Counted from the first letter of the stretch, positions 18,545 to 27,717 are shown. The stretch is DNA of 64,000 nt from UBA1672 sp051967755 (GCA_051967755.1 JBQDYD010000004.1:248001-312000), one strand, 5' to 3'. Translations and numbers: made by a program. Notes: generated by a model not told the origin, from the sequence alone.

Positions 18545-19579
18545 GTGTATCATACCCCTATGAGCGTTCGTCTTATATCTCTCATGGCACTATTTTTACT
18601 TCTTGCTGCGTGCGGAGGGCACTCTCCTGCGCCTGTCGTTCAGTATGGCCAATCGAGCGGGGCAGGCAGTGCAGGTGTTCATACGGTGTCTGAAGGTGAC
18701 ACATTATATAGCGTCGCAAGCAGTTATCGTTTACCGATGCGCGATATTGCCATTGTAAACAGGCTGCAGCCGCCATTTAAATTGGCGATTGGCCAGAGGT
18801 TACGCTTACCACCGCCGCAGGAATATAAAGTCAGGAGCGGGGATACGCTGTATGGGGTATCGCGGTTATTTAATGTGAGTTCATCTGAAGTCGCCAAGTT
18901 GAATGATATTCGCTCTCCCTACATTCTGAGAACGGGTCAGACATTGCGCTTACCTTCTGTTATTCAAAAGAAGACCAGCGTTGCCAAAGCGGCGCCAACT
19001 AGGGCGGTTCAAAAACAGGCATTAAGTGCGCCTGCACAACAAAGCAGCGTAGCGCAAAAAACGGCCAGCGCGAGCCCTGTGCCGCAATCAAAACCAACTG
19101 TGGTGAAAGATGGCGTGCCATTGCCTAAGAACAAACCATATGTCGCGCCGCAGGCTAAGCCTGTTAAAGTATCAAAGGTGTACACAAAAACGCCAAAACG
19201 CTCTTCCAGTAAGTTTTTGAAACCTGTAAACGGTAAGACGATTTCCAGTTTTGGCCCAAAGAAAAGCGGTCTGCATAATGATGGAATCAATATCGCAGCC
19301 CCGCGCGGGGCATCCGTAAAGGCAGCAGAGAATGGCGTGGTTGTTTATGTCGGCAATGCACTTAAAGGGTCAGGTAATTTGGTGCTTATTCGGCATGATA
19401 ATCAATGGATGACCGCCTATGCGCATTTGGATAGTACATCGGTGCGCAAGGGGCAAACCGTTAGGCGCGGCGCAACGATTGGGCGGGTTGGCTCTACGGG
19501 GTCTGTCTCAACGCCGCAACTTCATTTCGAGGTTCGCCGCGGTACGTCGGCTCTTAATCCTCTAAAATATATTGGGTAA
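18545..19579 (+). CDS. LysM/M23 (LytM-type) lipoprotein, NlpD/DipM-like
   Basis: An envelope protein that probably activates cell-wall amidases at division. A signal peptide ends in the lipobox LLAAC, so it should be lipid-anchored. Two LysM repeats (about 44-88 and 93-137) bind peptidoglycan, a proline/alanine/lysine-rich linker follows, and an M23 domain fills about 220-344. The zinc sites look degenerate: the first motif reads HNDGINIA and the HxH motif reads QLHF, as in enzymatically inactive NlpD proteins. GTG 18545 (GGGG 7 bases upstream) or ATG 18560 could be the start. Confidence 0.88.
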   Translation: MYHTPMSVRLISLMALFLLLAACGGHSPAPVVQYGQSSGAGSAGVHTVSEGDTLYSVASSYRLPMRDIAIVNRLQPPFKLAIGQRLRLPPPQEYKVRSGDTLYGVSRLFNVSSSEVAKLNDIRSPYILRTGQTLRLPSVIQKKTSVAKAAPTRAVQKQALSAPAQQSSVAQKTASASPVPQSKPTVVKDGVPLPKNKPYVAPQAKPVKVSKVYTKTPKRSSSKFLKPVNGKTISSFGPKKSGLHNDGINIAAPRGASVKAAENGVVVYVGNALKGSGNLVLIRHDNQWMTAYAHLDSTSVRKGQTVRRGATIGRVGSTGSVSTPQLHFEVRRGTSALNPLKYIG

Positions 19580-19584
19580 TTATT

Positions 19585-21198
19585 ATGTTTGATCTTGTTT
19601 TTAATGCAATGTCGGCTTGGAACAGCATCGGCCTGATCATTATGGCACTGGTGTTTTTGCTTATAGGCGGCGGGATGACAGGATACGAGCTTTATTGGCG
19701 CCTCAAAGCAAAACGCATCAAGGGGCGCATCGCAGAGCTGCGCTTCAAAAAGGGATCAAAGTCAACAAGCCGAAGCTCATCTTCACGATCATCAGGGAAT
19801 TATACCTACAATGATAAGGGCGGTACTCAGAAGTCCGGCGGCGTGGCCATATTCTTTTTTATTATCTTTCCGCTTATTTTTTCCTCTATCGGTGCGTATA
19901 TGGGCTACAGCTACATCTCGCTTACCAAAACAGGTGAATATGCCGATGCAACGGTTATCAGAAATGATAGCAGTTATGACAGCGACAGCGGAACAACCTA
20001 TAAGGCGGTACTGAGTTTCGTTGATCGAAACGGTAAACACTGGGAAGTTAAAGACAGCATTAGTTATGGCGGTTCCCCTTCATTTAAGACAGGTTCAAAA
20101 GTCGGTGTTTATTACAGGGCAGATAACCCAAAGAAATTTGTGATCGATGATTTTTGGCACAATATGGTCATTTCAATTGCATTTATGGCGTTTGGGTTTG
20201 TCTTTATATCGATTGTTTGTTTTGCATTCTTTTTTAAAGGAAATGTGGGAGGCAAAACCGATAATAAGGTTTCCGGAGGGAAACCCAAAAAAGAGAGCTT
20301 CATGAACGATATGTATTATGCCGTTTATGAATACCGCACGCCAAGCGGTGAGACTATGCAGCAGGTGAGCGGATCCGGATCAAGCAATCTGTTAGGAAAG
20401 TTGCCGGGAAAGAAAATCACCTTAATGGTATTTCCTGAAAATCCGGATAAAGTGCGCAGGCCTTCAAATGCCTTGCTGATCTTCGGCTTGATTTTTTTAT
20501 TGCCGGGTTTGTTTATTGCAAATGTTGCAGTGACCACCTTTGAGTTTAGTTTTATGACCGTTGCAATCATCCTTGCGATTATCGGTTTTATCACCTTTAA
20601 GATTAAGGGGGTGATGAGCGGTATACCTGCAGGGGAGTTAAAAAAAGGCTGGGAAGAGTTTAAAAAAGAAGGTGTAACAATTACATCCTCTGGCGGCGGT
20701 GAAAATGCGAAAGCACTGGATCAAGCAGATATTGCGAAACGTGTTAAATATCATGCGCGTAACACAATGATTAGCGGCTATATCATGCTGGTGATTGCCC
20801 TTTGTTTATCAGGGGGTGCGTATTATACAGGCCTTGATATGGTTAAGATGACACAAAACGGTTTATCTGCACAGGGCGAAGTTGTAGGCATAGAAAGCCG
20901 CCGTTCTGATGATGGCTATACATATCACTCCGTGATCAGCTTTACTGATATGTCGGGCGTACGGGTTAAGTTTCGTGACAGTGTCGGCTCCAGCCATGCA
21001 TTGCATAAGCGCGGCGATATGATTGACGTGCTGTATCTTGAGGAGGATCCGCAAGATGCGATCGTTGATCGCGGTATCTATAATTGGGGGCTGAGCGGTG
21101 GTTTGGCGATAGCAGCTATATTGCTTCTCTGGTTAGGGGTGCACTCTTTGGCTATTGCGCGAATTCATGGCGGGCCGGGCTATCGAAGCCGCGTGTAA
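19585..21198 (+). CDS. DUF3592-repeat membrane protein
   Basis: A 537-residue inner-membrane protein with about six to seven hydrophobic segments. Between membrane segments lie beta-rich modules of DUF3592 type: a clear one at about 115-190 (TYKAVLSFVDRNGKHWEV then VGVYYRADNPKKFVID), a second near 235-300 and a third near 425-495 (TYHSVISFTDMSGVRVKF then IDVLYLEEDPQDAIVD). The first and third resemble each other, so the gene probably grew by internal duplication. Function unknown. A serine-rich basic stretch near residues 55-75 is low complexity. It begins 5 bases after the NlpD-like gene. Confidence 0.8.
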   Translation: MFDLVFNAMSAWNSIGLIIMALVFLLIGGGMTGYELYWRLKAKRIKGRIAELRFKKGSKSTSRSSSSRSSGNYTYNDKGGTQKSGGVAIFFFIIFPLIFSSIGAYMGYSYISLTKTGEYADATVIRNDSSYDSDSGTTYKAVLSFVDRNGKHWEVKDSISYGGSPSFKTGSKVGVYYRADNPKKFVIDDFWHNMVISIAFMAFGFVFISIVCFAFFFKGNVGGKTDNKVSGGKPKKESFMNDMYYAVYEYRTPSGETMQQVSGSGSSNLLGKLPGKKITLMVFPENPDKVRRPSNALLIFGLIFLLPGLFIANVAVTTFEFSFMTVAIILAIIGFITFKIKGVMSGIPAGELKKGWEEFKKEGVTITSSGGGENAKALDQADIAKRVKYHARNTMISGYIMLVIALCLSGGAYYTGLDMVKMTQNGLSAQGEVVGIESRRSDDGYTYHSVISFTDMSGVRVKFRDSVGSSHALHKRGDMIDVLYLEEDPQDAIVDRGIYNWGLSGGLAIAAILLLWLGVHSLAIARIHGGPGYRSRV

Positions 21199-21250
21199 TC
21201 TTCCCATAATCAAAACGGTGTATTTTTCCATAGATCCTTTGGCAGGCCTC

Positions 21251-21278
21251 TTGCCTTTACTGCGATTATCTTTATAGT
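21251..21278 (+). promoter_or_regulatory. Candidate sigma-70 promoter for yajC-secDF
   Basis: TTGCCT (21251-21256), a 16-base spacer and TATAGT (21273-21278) lie about 50 bases before the yajC start, in the only sizeable gap (21199-21319) upstream of the Sec genes. No other feature is seen in that gap. Consensus match only; not proven. Confidence 0.4.
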
Positions 21279-21328
21279 CTCGGTGTTTAAGTTTAATTAG
21301 GTTTATATGTTAAAGGAGCATGAACATA

Positions 21329-21727
21329 ATGCTAATTTCAAAAGCGTATGCAGCCGCTGCAGAAAGTACTGAAGCCCTTGAAGATCTTGCCAACGCCCCG
21401 ACACCAAGCGGGATGTTGATTTGGGATATTGGCCTTGTCGTTGTGATCATGGTTTTGTTTTATTTATTGCTTATCATGCCGCAGCAGCGACGCTTTAAAG
21501 AGCATAGTGAAATGCTTTCTGATTTGAAAAAAGGCGACCGCGTTGTGACAGGCGGTGGATTAGTCGGTAAAATTGATAAGCTTCTTGATGAAAAAGAAGT
21601 GGTTGTCGATTTGGGGAACGGGGTCAAGGTGACTGCCCTTCGTTCTATGATTCAGGGTAAAACGGACCTTAAGCCTAAGCCTGCTGCCAATGACTCGAAA
21701 TCATCTAAAGATAAGAAAAAAGTATAA
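21329..21727 (+). CDS. yajC: Sec translocon accessory subunit YajC
   Basis: Single-span inner-membrane protein that joins SecD and SecF to form the accessory complex of the SecYEG translocon. The membrane helix lies at about residues 26-48 (WDIGLVVVIMVLFYLLLIMPQQRRFKEH), followed by the cytoplasmic beta domain with GDRVVTGGGLVGKI. An in-frame ATG at 21320 is only 1 base behind AAAGGAG, too close to be used; ATG 21329, 10 bases behind it, fits better. It is 3 bases upstream of secD. Confidence 0.94.
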   Translation: MLISKAYAAAAESTEALEDLANAPTPSGMLIWDIGLVVVIMVLFYLLLIMPQQRRFKEHSEMLSDLKKGDRVVTGGGLVGKIDKLLDEKEVVVDLGNGVKVTALRSMIQGKTDLKPKPAANDSKSSKDKKKV

Positions 21728-21730
21728 ATT

Positions 21731-23284
21731 ATGGTTCAGATTTCCCGCTGGAAGATATTCCTCATCCTGATTGTATGTCTGTATGGCTTTGCCTACAGCA
21801 GCCCCAATTTAATGGGTGAACAGATTCGCGCCTCTATGGCAGAGTCTATGCCGTCATGGTTTCCTAATAAGACTGTCAATTTGGGCTTGGATTTGCGTGG
21901 TGGTGCGCATCTTTTGTACCAAGCGGACATGGATAAGGTCTTTAGCGAACGAGTTGCGCGATTTGATGCAGATTTCAGCAACTGGATGAAGGAAAATAAC
22001 ATCACGAATAAAGGGATCGAAGTCTCACAAAATGGTGTATCTGTTACGGTTGCAACAGCCGAAGAGGCGGATCAACTTAAATCTATGATCCGTAAGAATG
22101 ACCCGCGCCTGATTGTTCGTTCGGATAATGATGGTCTGACTGTGGTTGTTTCAATGGATGATGATTTCATCAAACAAGTTCAGGATACTGTGATTTCTCA
22201 GGTGATTGAAGTTATTCGCCGCCGCGTTGATGAAACGGGAACGACAGAGCCTGTTATTCAGCGACAGGGTGTTGACAGAATCCTTATTCAGGTGCCGGGG
22301 GCAAGCTCTGAGCAGGTTCGTAAGCTTGTCGGTAAAACGGCTAAGTTGGGCTTTCACTTGATGGGTAATCAGGGGCGCCCAAGTTTTAGGGATATGAATT
22401 TAAAGTTTATTGATGAGCCAACCCGCACAATGAACGTTAAAAAGCACGCGGAAATCGAAGGCGGAATGCTTGAGAATGCGCAACCTTCATTTAACCAAAG
22501 CGGTGAGCCTGTCGTCAGCTTTCGTTTGGATTCAGAAGGGTCGAGAAAGTTTTGTGACATCACCAGAAAACATGTCGGAAAGCCGTTTGCTATCGTTTTG
22601 GATGAAGAGATTGTTAGCGCGCCGCGTATAAATGAGCCGATTTGTGGCGGTAGTGGGCAGATTTCCGGTGGATTTGATGTAAAAGAAGCAAAAGATTTTG
22701 CTATTTTGCTACGTGCCGGTGCTTTGCCGACTGATTTGCAGGTCGTTGAGGAACGCACCGTCGGCCCATCTTTGGGGGCGGACTCTGTTGAGGCAGGTAA
22801 AAAAGCCAGTTTGATTGGTTTGGCGTTTGTTCTTGTGTATATGATATTCAGTTATGGTTTGTTCGGTATTATGGCGAATGTTGCCTTGCTTGTGAATATT
22901 GCACTGATCCTCGCGATTTTATCGAGTTTACAGGCAACACTGACATTGCCCGGTATCGCAGGAATTGTTTTAACCGTTGGTATGGCGGTTGATGCGAATG
23001 TTCTGATCTTTGAGAGGATCCGAGAAGAACTTGCAGGCGGGCGCACGGCAATATCGTCGATTGATGCGGGCTATTCCCGTGCGATGTCGACTATTGTTGA
23101 CTCGAATTTAACAACACTGATTGCGGCGTTAATCTTGTTTTCATTCGGAACAGGGCCGATTAAAGGTTTTGCCGTGACAATGGGAATCGGGATCGTAACC
23201 TCGTTTTTCTCTGCAATTATGGTGACACGTTTACTGGTTGTTCTTTGGCTTCGTAAAGTCAAACCCAAAACAGTGCCGATTTAA
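21731..23284 (+). CDS. secD: Protein translocase subunit SecD
   Basis: Proton-driven accessory subunit that pulls secreted proteins out of the SecYEG channel. The 517 residues contain an N-terminal helix (about 9-26), the conserved DLRGGAHLLYQAD (about 53-65), a large periplasmic region and the five-helix C-terminal bundle (about 355-510), including GMAVDANVLIFERIREEL. Compact for SecD but typical of alphaproteobacteria. Followed by secF after 15 bases. Confidence 0.97.
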   Translation: MVQISRWKIFLILIVCLYGFAYSSPNLMGEQIRASMAESMPSWFPNKTVNLGLDLRGGAHLLYQADMDKVFSERVARFDADFSNWMKENNITNKGIEVSQNGVSVTVATAEEADQLKSMIRKNDPRLIVRSDNDGLTVVVSMDDDFIKQVQDTVISQVIEVIRRRVDETGTTEPVIQRQGVDRILIQVPGASSEQVRKLVGKTAKLGFHLMGNQGRPSFRDMNLKFIDEPTRTMNVKKHAEIEGGMLENAQPSFNQSGEPVVSFRLDSEGSRKFCDITRKHVGKPFAIVLDEEIVSAPRINEPICGGSGQISGGFDVKEAKDFAILLRAGALPTDLQVVEERTVGPSLGADSVEAGKKASLIGLAFVLVYMIFSYGLFGIMANVALLVNIALILAILSSLQATLTLPGIAGIVLTVGMAVDANVLIFERIREELAGGRTAISSIDAGYSRAMSTIVDSNLTTLIAALILFSFGTGPIKGFAVTMGIGIVTSFFSAIMVTRLLVVLWLRKVKPKTVPI

Positions 23285-23299
23285 AAGGAATAAAATATA

Positions 23300-24322
23300 A
23301 TGCGTGGAATTAGATTAATACCAAGTGACAGTAATGTGAACTTTGTCGGCATGCGCTATGTTGCGTTCGTGTTCTCTTTTTTGGTTGTGGCGGCTTCAAT
23401 CTTTTTGATCTCAAGTAAAGGCTTGAATATGGGGATTGATTTTACAGGTGGTACGATCATAGAAATTCGTACGCCCGTGGAGCCTGACTTAGAGGGGTTG
23501 CGTACGCGCTTAAACAAGCTGGAACTTGGCGCTATCTCAATACAGGAATTCGGCCGCGTTGATGATTTGCTTATACGCTTGCCAGAACAAAAAGAAACGC
23601 CGGAATTCGCGGCGCAAAGACAGCAATGTTTGGAAGCCAACCCCGATGAGAGGGAGCTTTGCCCGACGGTAAACGATAAGGCCATATCTGACGTGCAGGC
23701 CTCTTTAGAGGAAATCTATGAAGGGCAGACTGTTGATTACCGCCGTATTGAGTTTGTAGGCCCGCAAGTCGGTGAAGAGCTTAAAATGCAGGGTTTATAT
23801 GCCATATTATTCTCTTTGGCTGGTATCATGCTTTATATATGGTTTCGTTTTGAGTGGCAGTTTGGTGTTGCTGCATTGATTGCATTGGCGCATGACTCAC
23901 TGGCAACCATTGGTTTGTTTGCGTTCACACAAATGGAATTTAACCTGTCTACGGTTGCCGCCATTTTGATGATTGCAGGCTATTCGATCAACGATACTGT
24001 TGTTGTTTTTGACCGCATTCGTGAAAATTTACGTAAGTATAAAAAGAAACCTTTGCCTGAATTGTTTAATTTCTCCGTGAACCAAACATTATCCAGAACA
24101 CTTATGACGTCTGTGACCACTTTGCTTGCTTTGATTGCCCTTTATATCTTTGGCGGTGAGGTGATCCGTGGTTTTGTTGATGCGCTTATATTCGGTATTG
24201 TGATCGGTACATATTCGTCCATATTTGTGGCGTCACCGATATTGTTGATGATGAATATTAATCGTGGTGTGATGAGCGTAGAGCAATCAGAAACATCAGA
24301 TAAAGCCGAAGCGGCGACATAG
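23300..24322 (+). CDS. secF: Protein translocase subunit SecF
   Basis: Partner of SecD in the protein-export accessory complex. The 340 residues have the first membrane helix (about 16-35), the GIDFTGGTIIEIRT motif (about 46-59), a periplasmic loop and five further helices carrying GYSINDTVVVFDRIRENLR (about 226-244). An AAAAGGA precedes the ATG. The short loop with two cysteines near residues 112-122 is not a family hallmark. Confidence 0.97.
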   Translation: MRGIRLIPSDSNVNFVGMRYVAFVFSFLVVAASIFLISSKGLNMGIDFTGGTIIEIRTPVEPDLEGLRTRLNKLELGAISIQEFGRVDDLLIRLPEQKETPEFAAQRQQCLEANPDERELCPTVNDKAISDVQASLEEIYEGQTVDYRRIEFVGPQVGEELKMQGLYAILFSLAGIMLYIWFRFEWQFGVAALIALAHDSLATIGLFAFTQMEFNLSTVAAILMIAGYSINDTVVVFDRIRENLRKYKKKPLPELFNFSVNQTLSRTLMTSVTTLLALIALYIFGGEVIRGFVDALIFGIVIGTYSSIFVASPILLMMNINRGVMSVEQSETSDKAEAAT

Positions 24323-24326
24323 TCTA

Positions 24327-24716
24327 ATGGTTGATGTCACCCCCCTTATAAGAAGCGATCAGCAGGTTATTCAGTCCTATGCGAATGGCGTGTTTAAGGT
24401 CAGTAATGTGACCTATGAGCAGCCAATTATTGTGACCTCAGAGGCAACAACAGTCTGGGATATTAACAATGAGACAACTGTTGAAGAGCTTCAGCTCAAT
24501 GACTTTAAAACATTAATTGATAATGCAGATCATATTGATGTGGTTTTGTTTGGTGCGGGGAAAACGATGGCCTTCTTACCTAAAAACCTCAGGCTGGCGC
24601 TTAAAGAGGCAGGCCTTTCTGTTGATGTTATGGATACAGGCGCCGCATGCAGAACGTATAATGTGTTAATGGCCGAAGGGCGCCATGTCGCGTGTGCTTT
24701 ACTACCGTCAAAGTAG
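24327..24716 (+). CDS. Mth938-like domain protein (DUF498 family)
   Basis: A 129-residue soluble protein of the Mth938/NDUFAF3-like family: the pattern ADHIDVVLFGAGKTMAFLP near 73-91 followed by GLSVDVMDTGAACRTYNVLMAEGRHVACALLP is typical. Mitochondrial relatives (NDUFAF3) assist complex I assembly; the bacterial role is not settled. It sits 4 bases after secF, a placement seen widely in alphaproteobacteria. A second possible complex-I-related gene (NDUFAF6-like) lies 2 kb downstream. Confidence 0.85.
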   Translation: MVDVTPLIRSDQQVIQSYANGVFKVSNVTYEQPIIVTSEATTVWDINNETTVEELQLNDFKTLIDNADHIDVVLFGAGKTMAFLPKNLRLALKEAGLSVDVMDTGAACRTYNVLMAEGRHVACALLPSK

Positions 24717-24809
24717 GTAATGATCCGGCTCAGTACAAAAAATTGTAATTTGGCGCAATTTTCACTATTATGACCTAAATATAAAATAATATCTTAGGGT
24801 GAGTATATA

Positions 24810-25772
24810 ATGCCGGGTCATATCGATGAATTAATCGTTTATCTATCAAGCGATCAGCCACATGGTGGCGCGGATCTGCCGTCTTTGTTGACGAATGTGT
24901 TGCAAGAGTTGCGCGAATTAGTCGGGTCAGATCAATTCACCTCTGAAGGTAATCGGGCTATCAGCGCTCTGCGGGAATATAATCAGGATGATTACGCAAA
25001 TGCCGTAGAAATGTATTCTCAAGAGCCTACAGATGAGAATTTTATTAAGGCTACAACCGAAATAATGAAAAACGGGGCCATTGCCGTTCAAGCGCCTCAA
25101 CTTAGTGATGTTGCTGATGTGCCATCGGATGTTGATTTATCTGAGGGGCTTTCCGGGGTTGTTGAGAGAGTTCAGTCGATTACACCTGAATTCATTTCCC
25201 AAAAATTTGATGAGGCGCTGGCGGATCCTAAAGTTCGTGAAGAACTCGCGGAACGTAATATTTCAGTCGATGATGTTATGGGGCAAAAAGATGCCCTTAT
25301 CTCACAACTGGGTGAGAAGTTGCAATCTTTGGTCGAAAGCCTTCCGAAACTGCAGGAAGAGGGGATGGAGATAGCCAGAGAGCAAATTGCGCAGGCTGTT
25401 GAAGATTTCCCGAGTATGTTTGATGAAGCATTTAATTCTGAGCTTTCCAATGCAATGGAGCGGGCAAGCCAGAGGATGCAGGATAAGTTTGAGCAAGCCG
25501 CAAGAGAAACAGATGCTGCGCGTCAGTTCCTTGAAAATGGTGAAATGCCCGCTGACTCTAATACTGAGGTGGCGCAAAAATATGATGCGGCCGTTATCAA
25601 TATGGCTGATAATTTGATGCAGATGCGTGCAAATGATGTCAAAGCATTCGAAGGTATGGCTGAACACTTGTCATCGCAGGGCGATTTCGGGCAACAGGTT
25701 ATGCAGGTTGTTAATCAGAGAATAGCCGAAGAGGGCGCTGTTGCTGAGCCGATAGGTATGCAAAACAGATAG
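24810..25772 (+). CDS. Uncharacterised helical protein
   Basis: I do not recognise this 320-residue protein. It has no signal peptide or membrane segment, is rich in Glu, Gln and Ala, and is predicted by eye to be almost wholly alpha-helical, with long amphipathic runs around 125-290 such as EEGMEIAREQIAQAVEDF and ERASQRMQDKFEQAARETDAARQFL that look like coiled coil. The ATG at 24810 follows a weak GGGTGAG. It stands alone, ended by a strong terminator at 25781. Confidence 0.75.
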   Translation: MPGHIDELIVYLSSDQPHGGADLPSLLTNVLQELRELVGSDQFTSEGNRAISALREYNQDDYANAVEMYSQEPTDENFIKATTEIMKNGAIAVQAPQLSDVADVPSDVDLSEGLSGVVERVQSITPEFISQKFDEALADPKVREELAERNISVDDVMGQKDALISQLGEKLQSLVESLPKLQEEGMEIAREQIAQAVEDFPSMFDEAFNSELSNAMERASQRMQDKFEQAARETDAARQFLENGEMPADSNTEVAQKYDAAVINMADNLMQMRANDVKAFEGMAEHLSSQGDFGQQVMQVVNQRIAEEGAVAEPIGMQNR

Positions 25773-25780
25773 AAAGTATA

Positions 25781-25809
25781 AAAAAAGGGAGCCGCTAAGC
25801 TCCCTTTAA
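25781..25809. terminator. Bidirectional rho-independent terminator
   Basis: GGGAGC (25787-25792) pairs with GCTCCC (25799-25804) around a 6-base loop, preceded by a run of A and followed by TTT. It lies between the convergent helical-protein and sodB stop codons and can serve both strands. Confidence 0.85.
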
Positions 25810-25828
25810 AATTTAGACTTTAATCAAA

Positions 25829-26446
25829 TTAAGCGGCAATTTTCAGCGGGCCTTTTTCAAAAAGCTCTGCCACATATTCCCAATTAACAAGATTATCTAC
25901 GAATGCTTCCAAGTATTTCGGGCGTGCATTGCGGTAATCGATGTAATAGCTGTGTTCCCAGACATCACAACCAAGAAGGGCTGTTTGACCGTGTATTAGT
26001 GGGTTTTCACCATTTGGTGTTTTTGTCACTTCCAGCTTGCCTTCGGAATTCATAACCAACCAGCACCAGCCTGAACCGAATTGTGTTGCGCCGGCCTGAA
26101 GGAATTCGTCACGAAATGCATCAAATGAGCCGAAGCTGTCATTGATTGCTGCATCCAGATTGCCCGGACGTGAACCGCCGCCATTTGGCTTCATCCAATT
26201 CCAGAAATGTTTGTGATTCCAATGCTGCGCTGCGTTGTTGAACAGGCCTTGCTCACCTTTTTTATGTGCGTTTACGACGACTTCTTCCAGTGTCGCACCC
26301 ATGTCAGGCAAACCTTTCAGGATGTCATTGCCCTTTGTCACATATGCATTGTGGTGCTTATCATGGTGATATTCCAATGTCTCTGCGGACATATACGGGT
26401 CCAGCGCGTCATAAGCGTATGGAAGCTCGGGTAATTCTAAAGTCAT
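25829..26446 (-). CDS. sodB: Superoxide dismutase, Fe/Mn family
   Basis: Dismutates superoxide in the cytoplasm. Metal ligands are visible: H27 in the LEYHHDKHHNAYV segment, the histidine of NAAQHWNHKHFW (about 79), and the Asp and His of GCDVWEHSYYIDY (about 161 and 165). Residue patterns (AQHWNHKHFWNWM, FGSGWCWLV) favour the iron type, which is not certain. The frame is open up to ATG 26467, but AAGGAG sits 6-7 bases before ATG 26446, so that start was taken (205 residues). Confidence 0.94.
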   Translation of the reverse strand: MTLELPELPYAYDALDPYMSAETLEYHHDKHHNAYVTKGNDILKGLPDMGATLEEVVVNAHKKGEQGLFNNAAQHWNHKHFWNWMKPNGGGSRPGNLDAAINDSFGSFDAFRDEFLQAGATQFGSGWCWLVMNSEGKLEVTKTPNGENPLIHGQTALLGCDVWEHSYYIDYRNARPKYLEAFVDNLVNWEYVAELFEKGPLKIAA

Positions 26447-26527
26447 GCGTATCTCCTTGCTTTTCATAGAGTGTAAAAACTGATAGGGCTTACCGTAGTC
26501 CTTTTCTTATGTGGTTTAAAGGGTTTT

Positions 26528-27346
26528 ATGGATTTAAAATCAGATAAAAATATATTGCCGTATTGTGGTGAGCTTGTGCAAAAGCACGATCCTGATCGTT
26601 TTTTGCAAACGATGTTTATGCCTGCGGGTGTGCGTGAAGATTTGTGGGCGTTGTTTGCATTTAATCATGAAATTGCAAAAACGCGCGAGGTTGTGAGTGA
26701 TAGCACGCTCGGGCTTATACGCCTGCAATGGTGGCGTGACGCGATAAAAGGAATCTATGAGGATGGCGTCTATCAAGACCATGAAGTGATAAAGCCTTTG
26801 GCCGCAGCGATCAAAAAACATACTCTGCCGCGAGAGCATTTTGACAAGCTCGCCTATGCGCGGGAATTTGATTTGGAAGATGTATCGCCGGGGAATGTAG
26901 AGGGTTTGTTGAATTACGCAGATTTCACAACGCAGCCATTATTTAAGTTGGCTTTGATCATTAGCGGCGCAGATCCTGACCAACATGTCGTGCAGCCTGT
27001 TGCCATCAATTACGCGCTTGCGGGTGTTTTACGGGCAACCGCCAGCTTCGCGCGTCAGCATCGTTTTTATCTGCCTGAAGACTTAATGACGACATATAAT
27101 GTCTCGAAAGAGCATTTCTTTGAGGAGCAAAGCCGAGAGAATTTACAATCGGTTATTAAAGATGTTCTGGATGCCAAATTGTCAGTTACCAAACCGTCAC
27201 ACCCGTTCTTGCGTTCTGCTGAGGCGATCAGCGAGCTTTATTTTAAACAAATTAAAGGGGCGGGGTATGACATTTTGAACCCTAAATTAGGGATAGAGCC
27301 GCCGTTAAAGGTATTGCGGGTTTTCCTGAAAACAAAAATACTGTAA
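26528..27346 (+). CDS. Squalene/phytoene synthase-fold protein, NDUFAF6-like
   Basis: A 272-residue all-helical prenyl-synthase-fold protein. The N-terminal MFMPAGVREDLWALFAFNHEIAKTREVVSD and QWWRDAI match the squalene/phytoene synthase superfamily, but the first aspartate-rich metal motif is replaced by EIAKTRE and no second one is evident, so it is probably not a prenyl synthase. This matches NDUFAF6-like proteins, which help complex I assembly in mitochondria and are common in alphaproteobacteria. Divergent from sodB across an 81-base gap. Confidence 0.78.
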   Translation: MDLKSDKNILPYCGELVQKHDPDRFLQTMFMPAGVREDLWALFAFNHEIAKTREVVSDSTLGLIRLQWWRDAIKGIYEDGVYQDHEVIKPLAAAIKKHTLPREHFDKLAYAREFDLEDVSPGNVEGLLNYADFTTQPLFKLALIISGADPDQHVVQPVAINYALAGVLRATASFARQHRFYLPEDLMTTYNVSKEHFFEEQSRENLQSVIKDVLDAKLSVTKPSHPFLRSAEAISELYFKQIKGAGYDILNPKLGIEPPLKVLRVFLKTKIL

Positions 27347-27450
27347 ATCATCGGAACTTTGTGTATTATGGTAATGTTAAGTTTTTATGTTTTATACTAA
27401 GAGCTTATAGGGATTAGCGTATATAAATTAGGGTAAAGAGTAGGGTAGCT

Positions 27451-27714
27451 ATGGTTGATTCAATCGGGTCTGGCGGACAGATCCCAAAAGTTCAGTCTTC
27501 TGACGGGATTCAGAAAACATCAGATAAAAAAGGTGCTAAATCTGCTGACGGAGCGCAGTCTGCTTCTCGCTCAGCGGATAGTGTACAGATTTCAGAGGAA
27601 GCCTTAAGCCTTGCAAACGCGCAAAAGGCAGCCGAAGATATCGCGGCGCAAATATCACAGGATAACACGCAGACATTGTCATCAGATCAAGAGCGTCTAA
27701 GCACGCTGATATAA
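27451..27714 (+). CDS. Small FlgM-like protein (tentative anti-sigma-28)
   Basis: An 87-residue, Ser/Gln/Ala-rich, probably disordered protein. The segment ADSVQISEEALSLANAQ (about 46-62), followed by a helical tail ending SSDQERLSTLI, resembles the sigma-binding half of flagellar anti-sigma factor FlgM, and the N-terminal MVDSIGSG is seen in alphaproteobacterial members of that group as I recall them. No flagellar gene is in the window, so the call is tentative. Its stop codon is 3 bases from the convergent SIMPL gene stop. Confidence 0.5.
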   Translation: MVDSIGSGGQIPKVQSSDGIQKTSDKKGAKSADGAQSASRSADSVQISEEALSLANAQKAAEDIAAQISQDNTQTLSSDQERLSTLI

Positions 27715-27717
27715 GGT

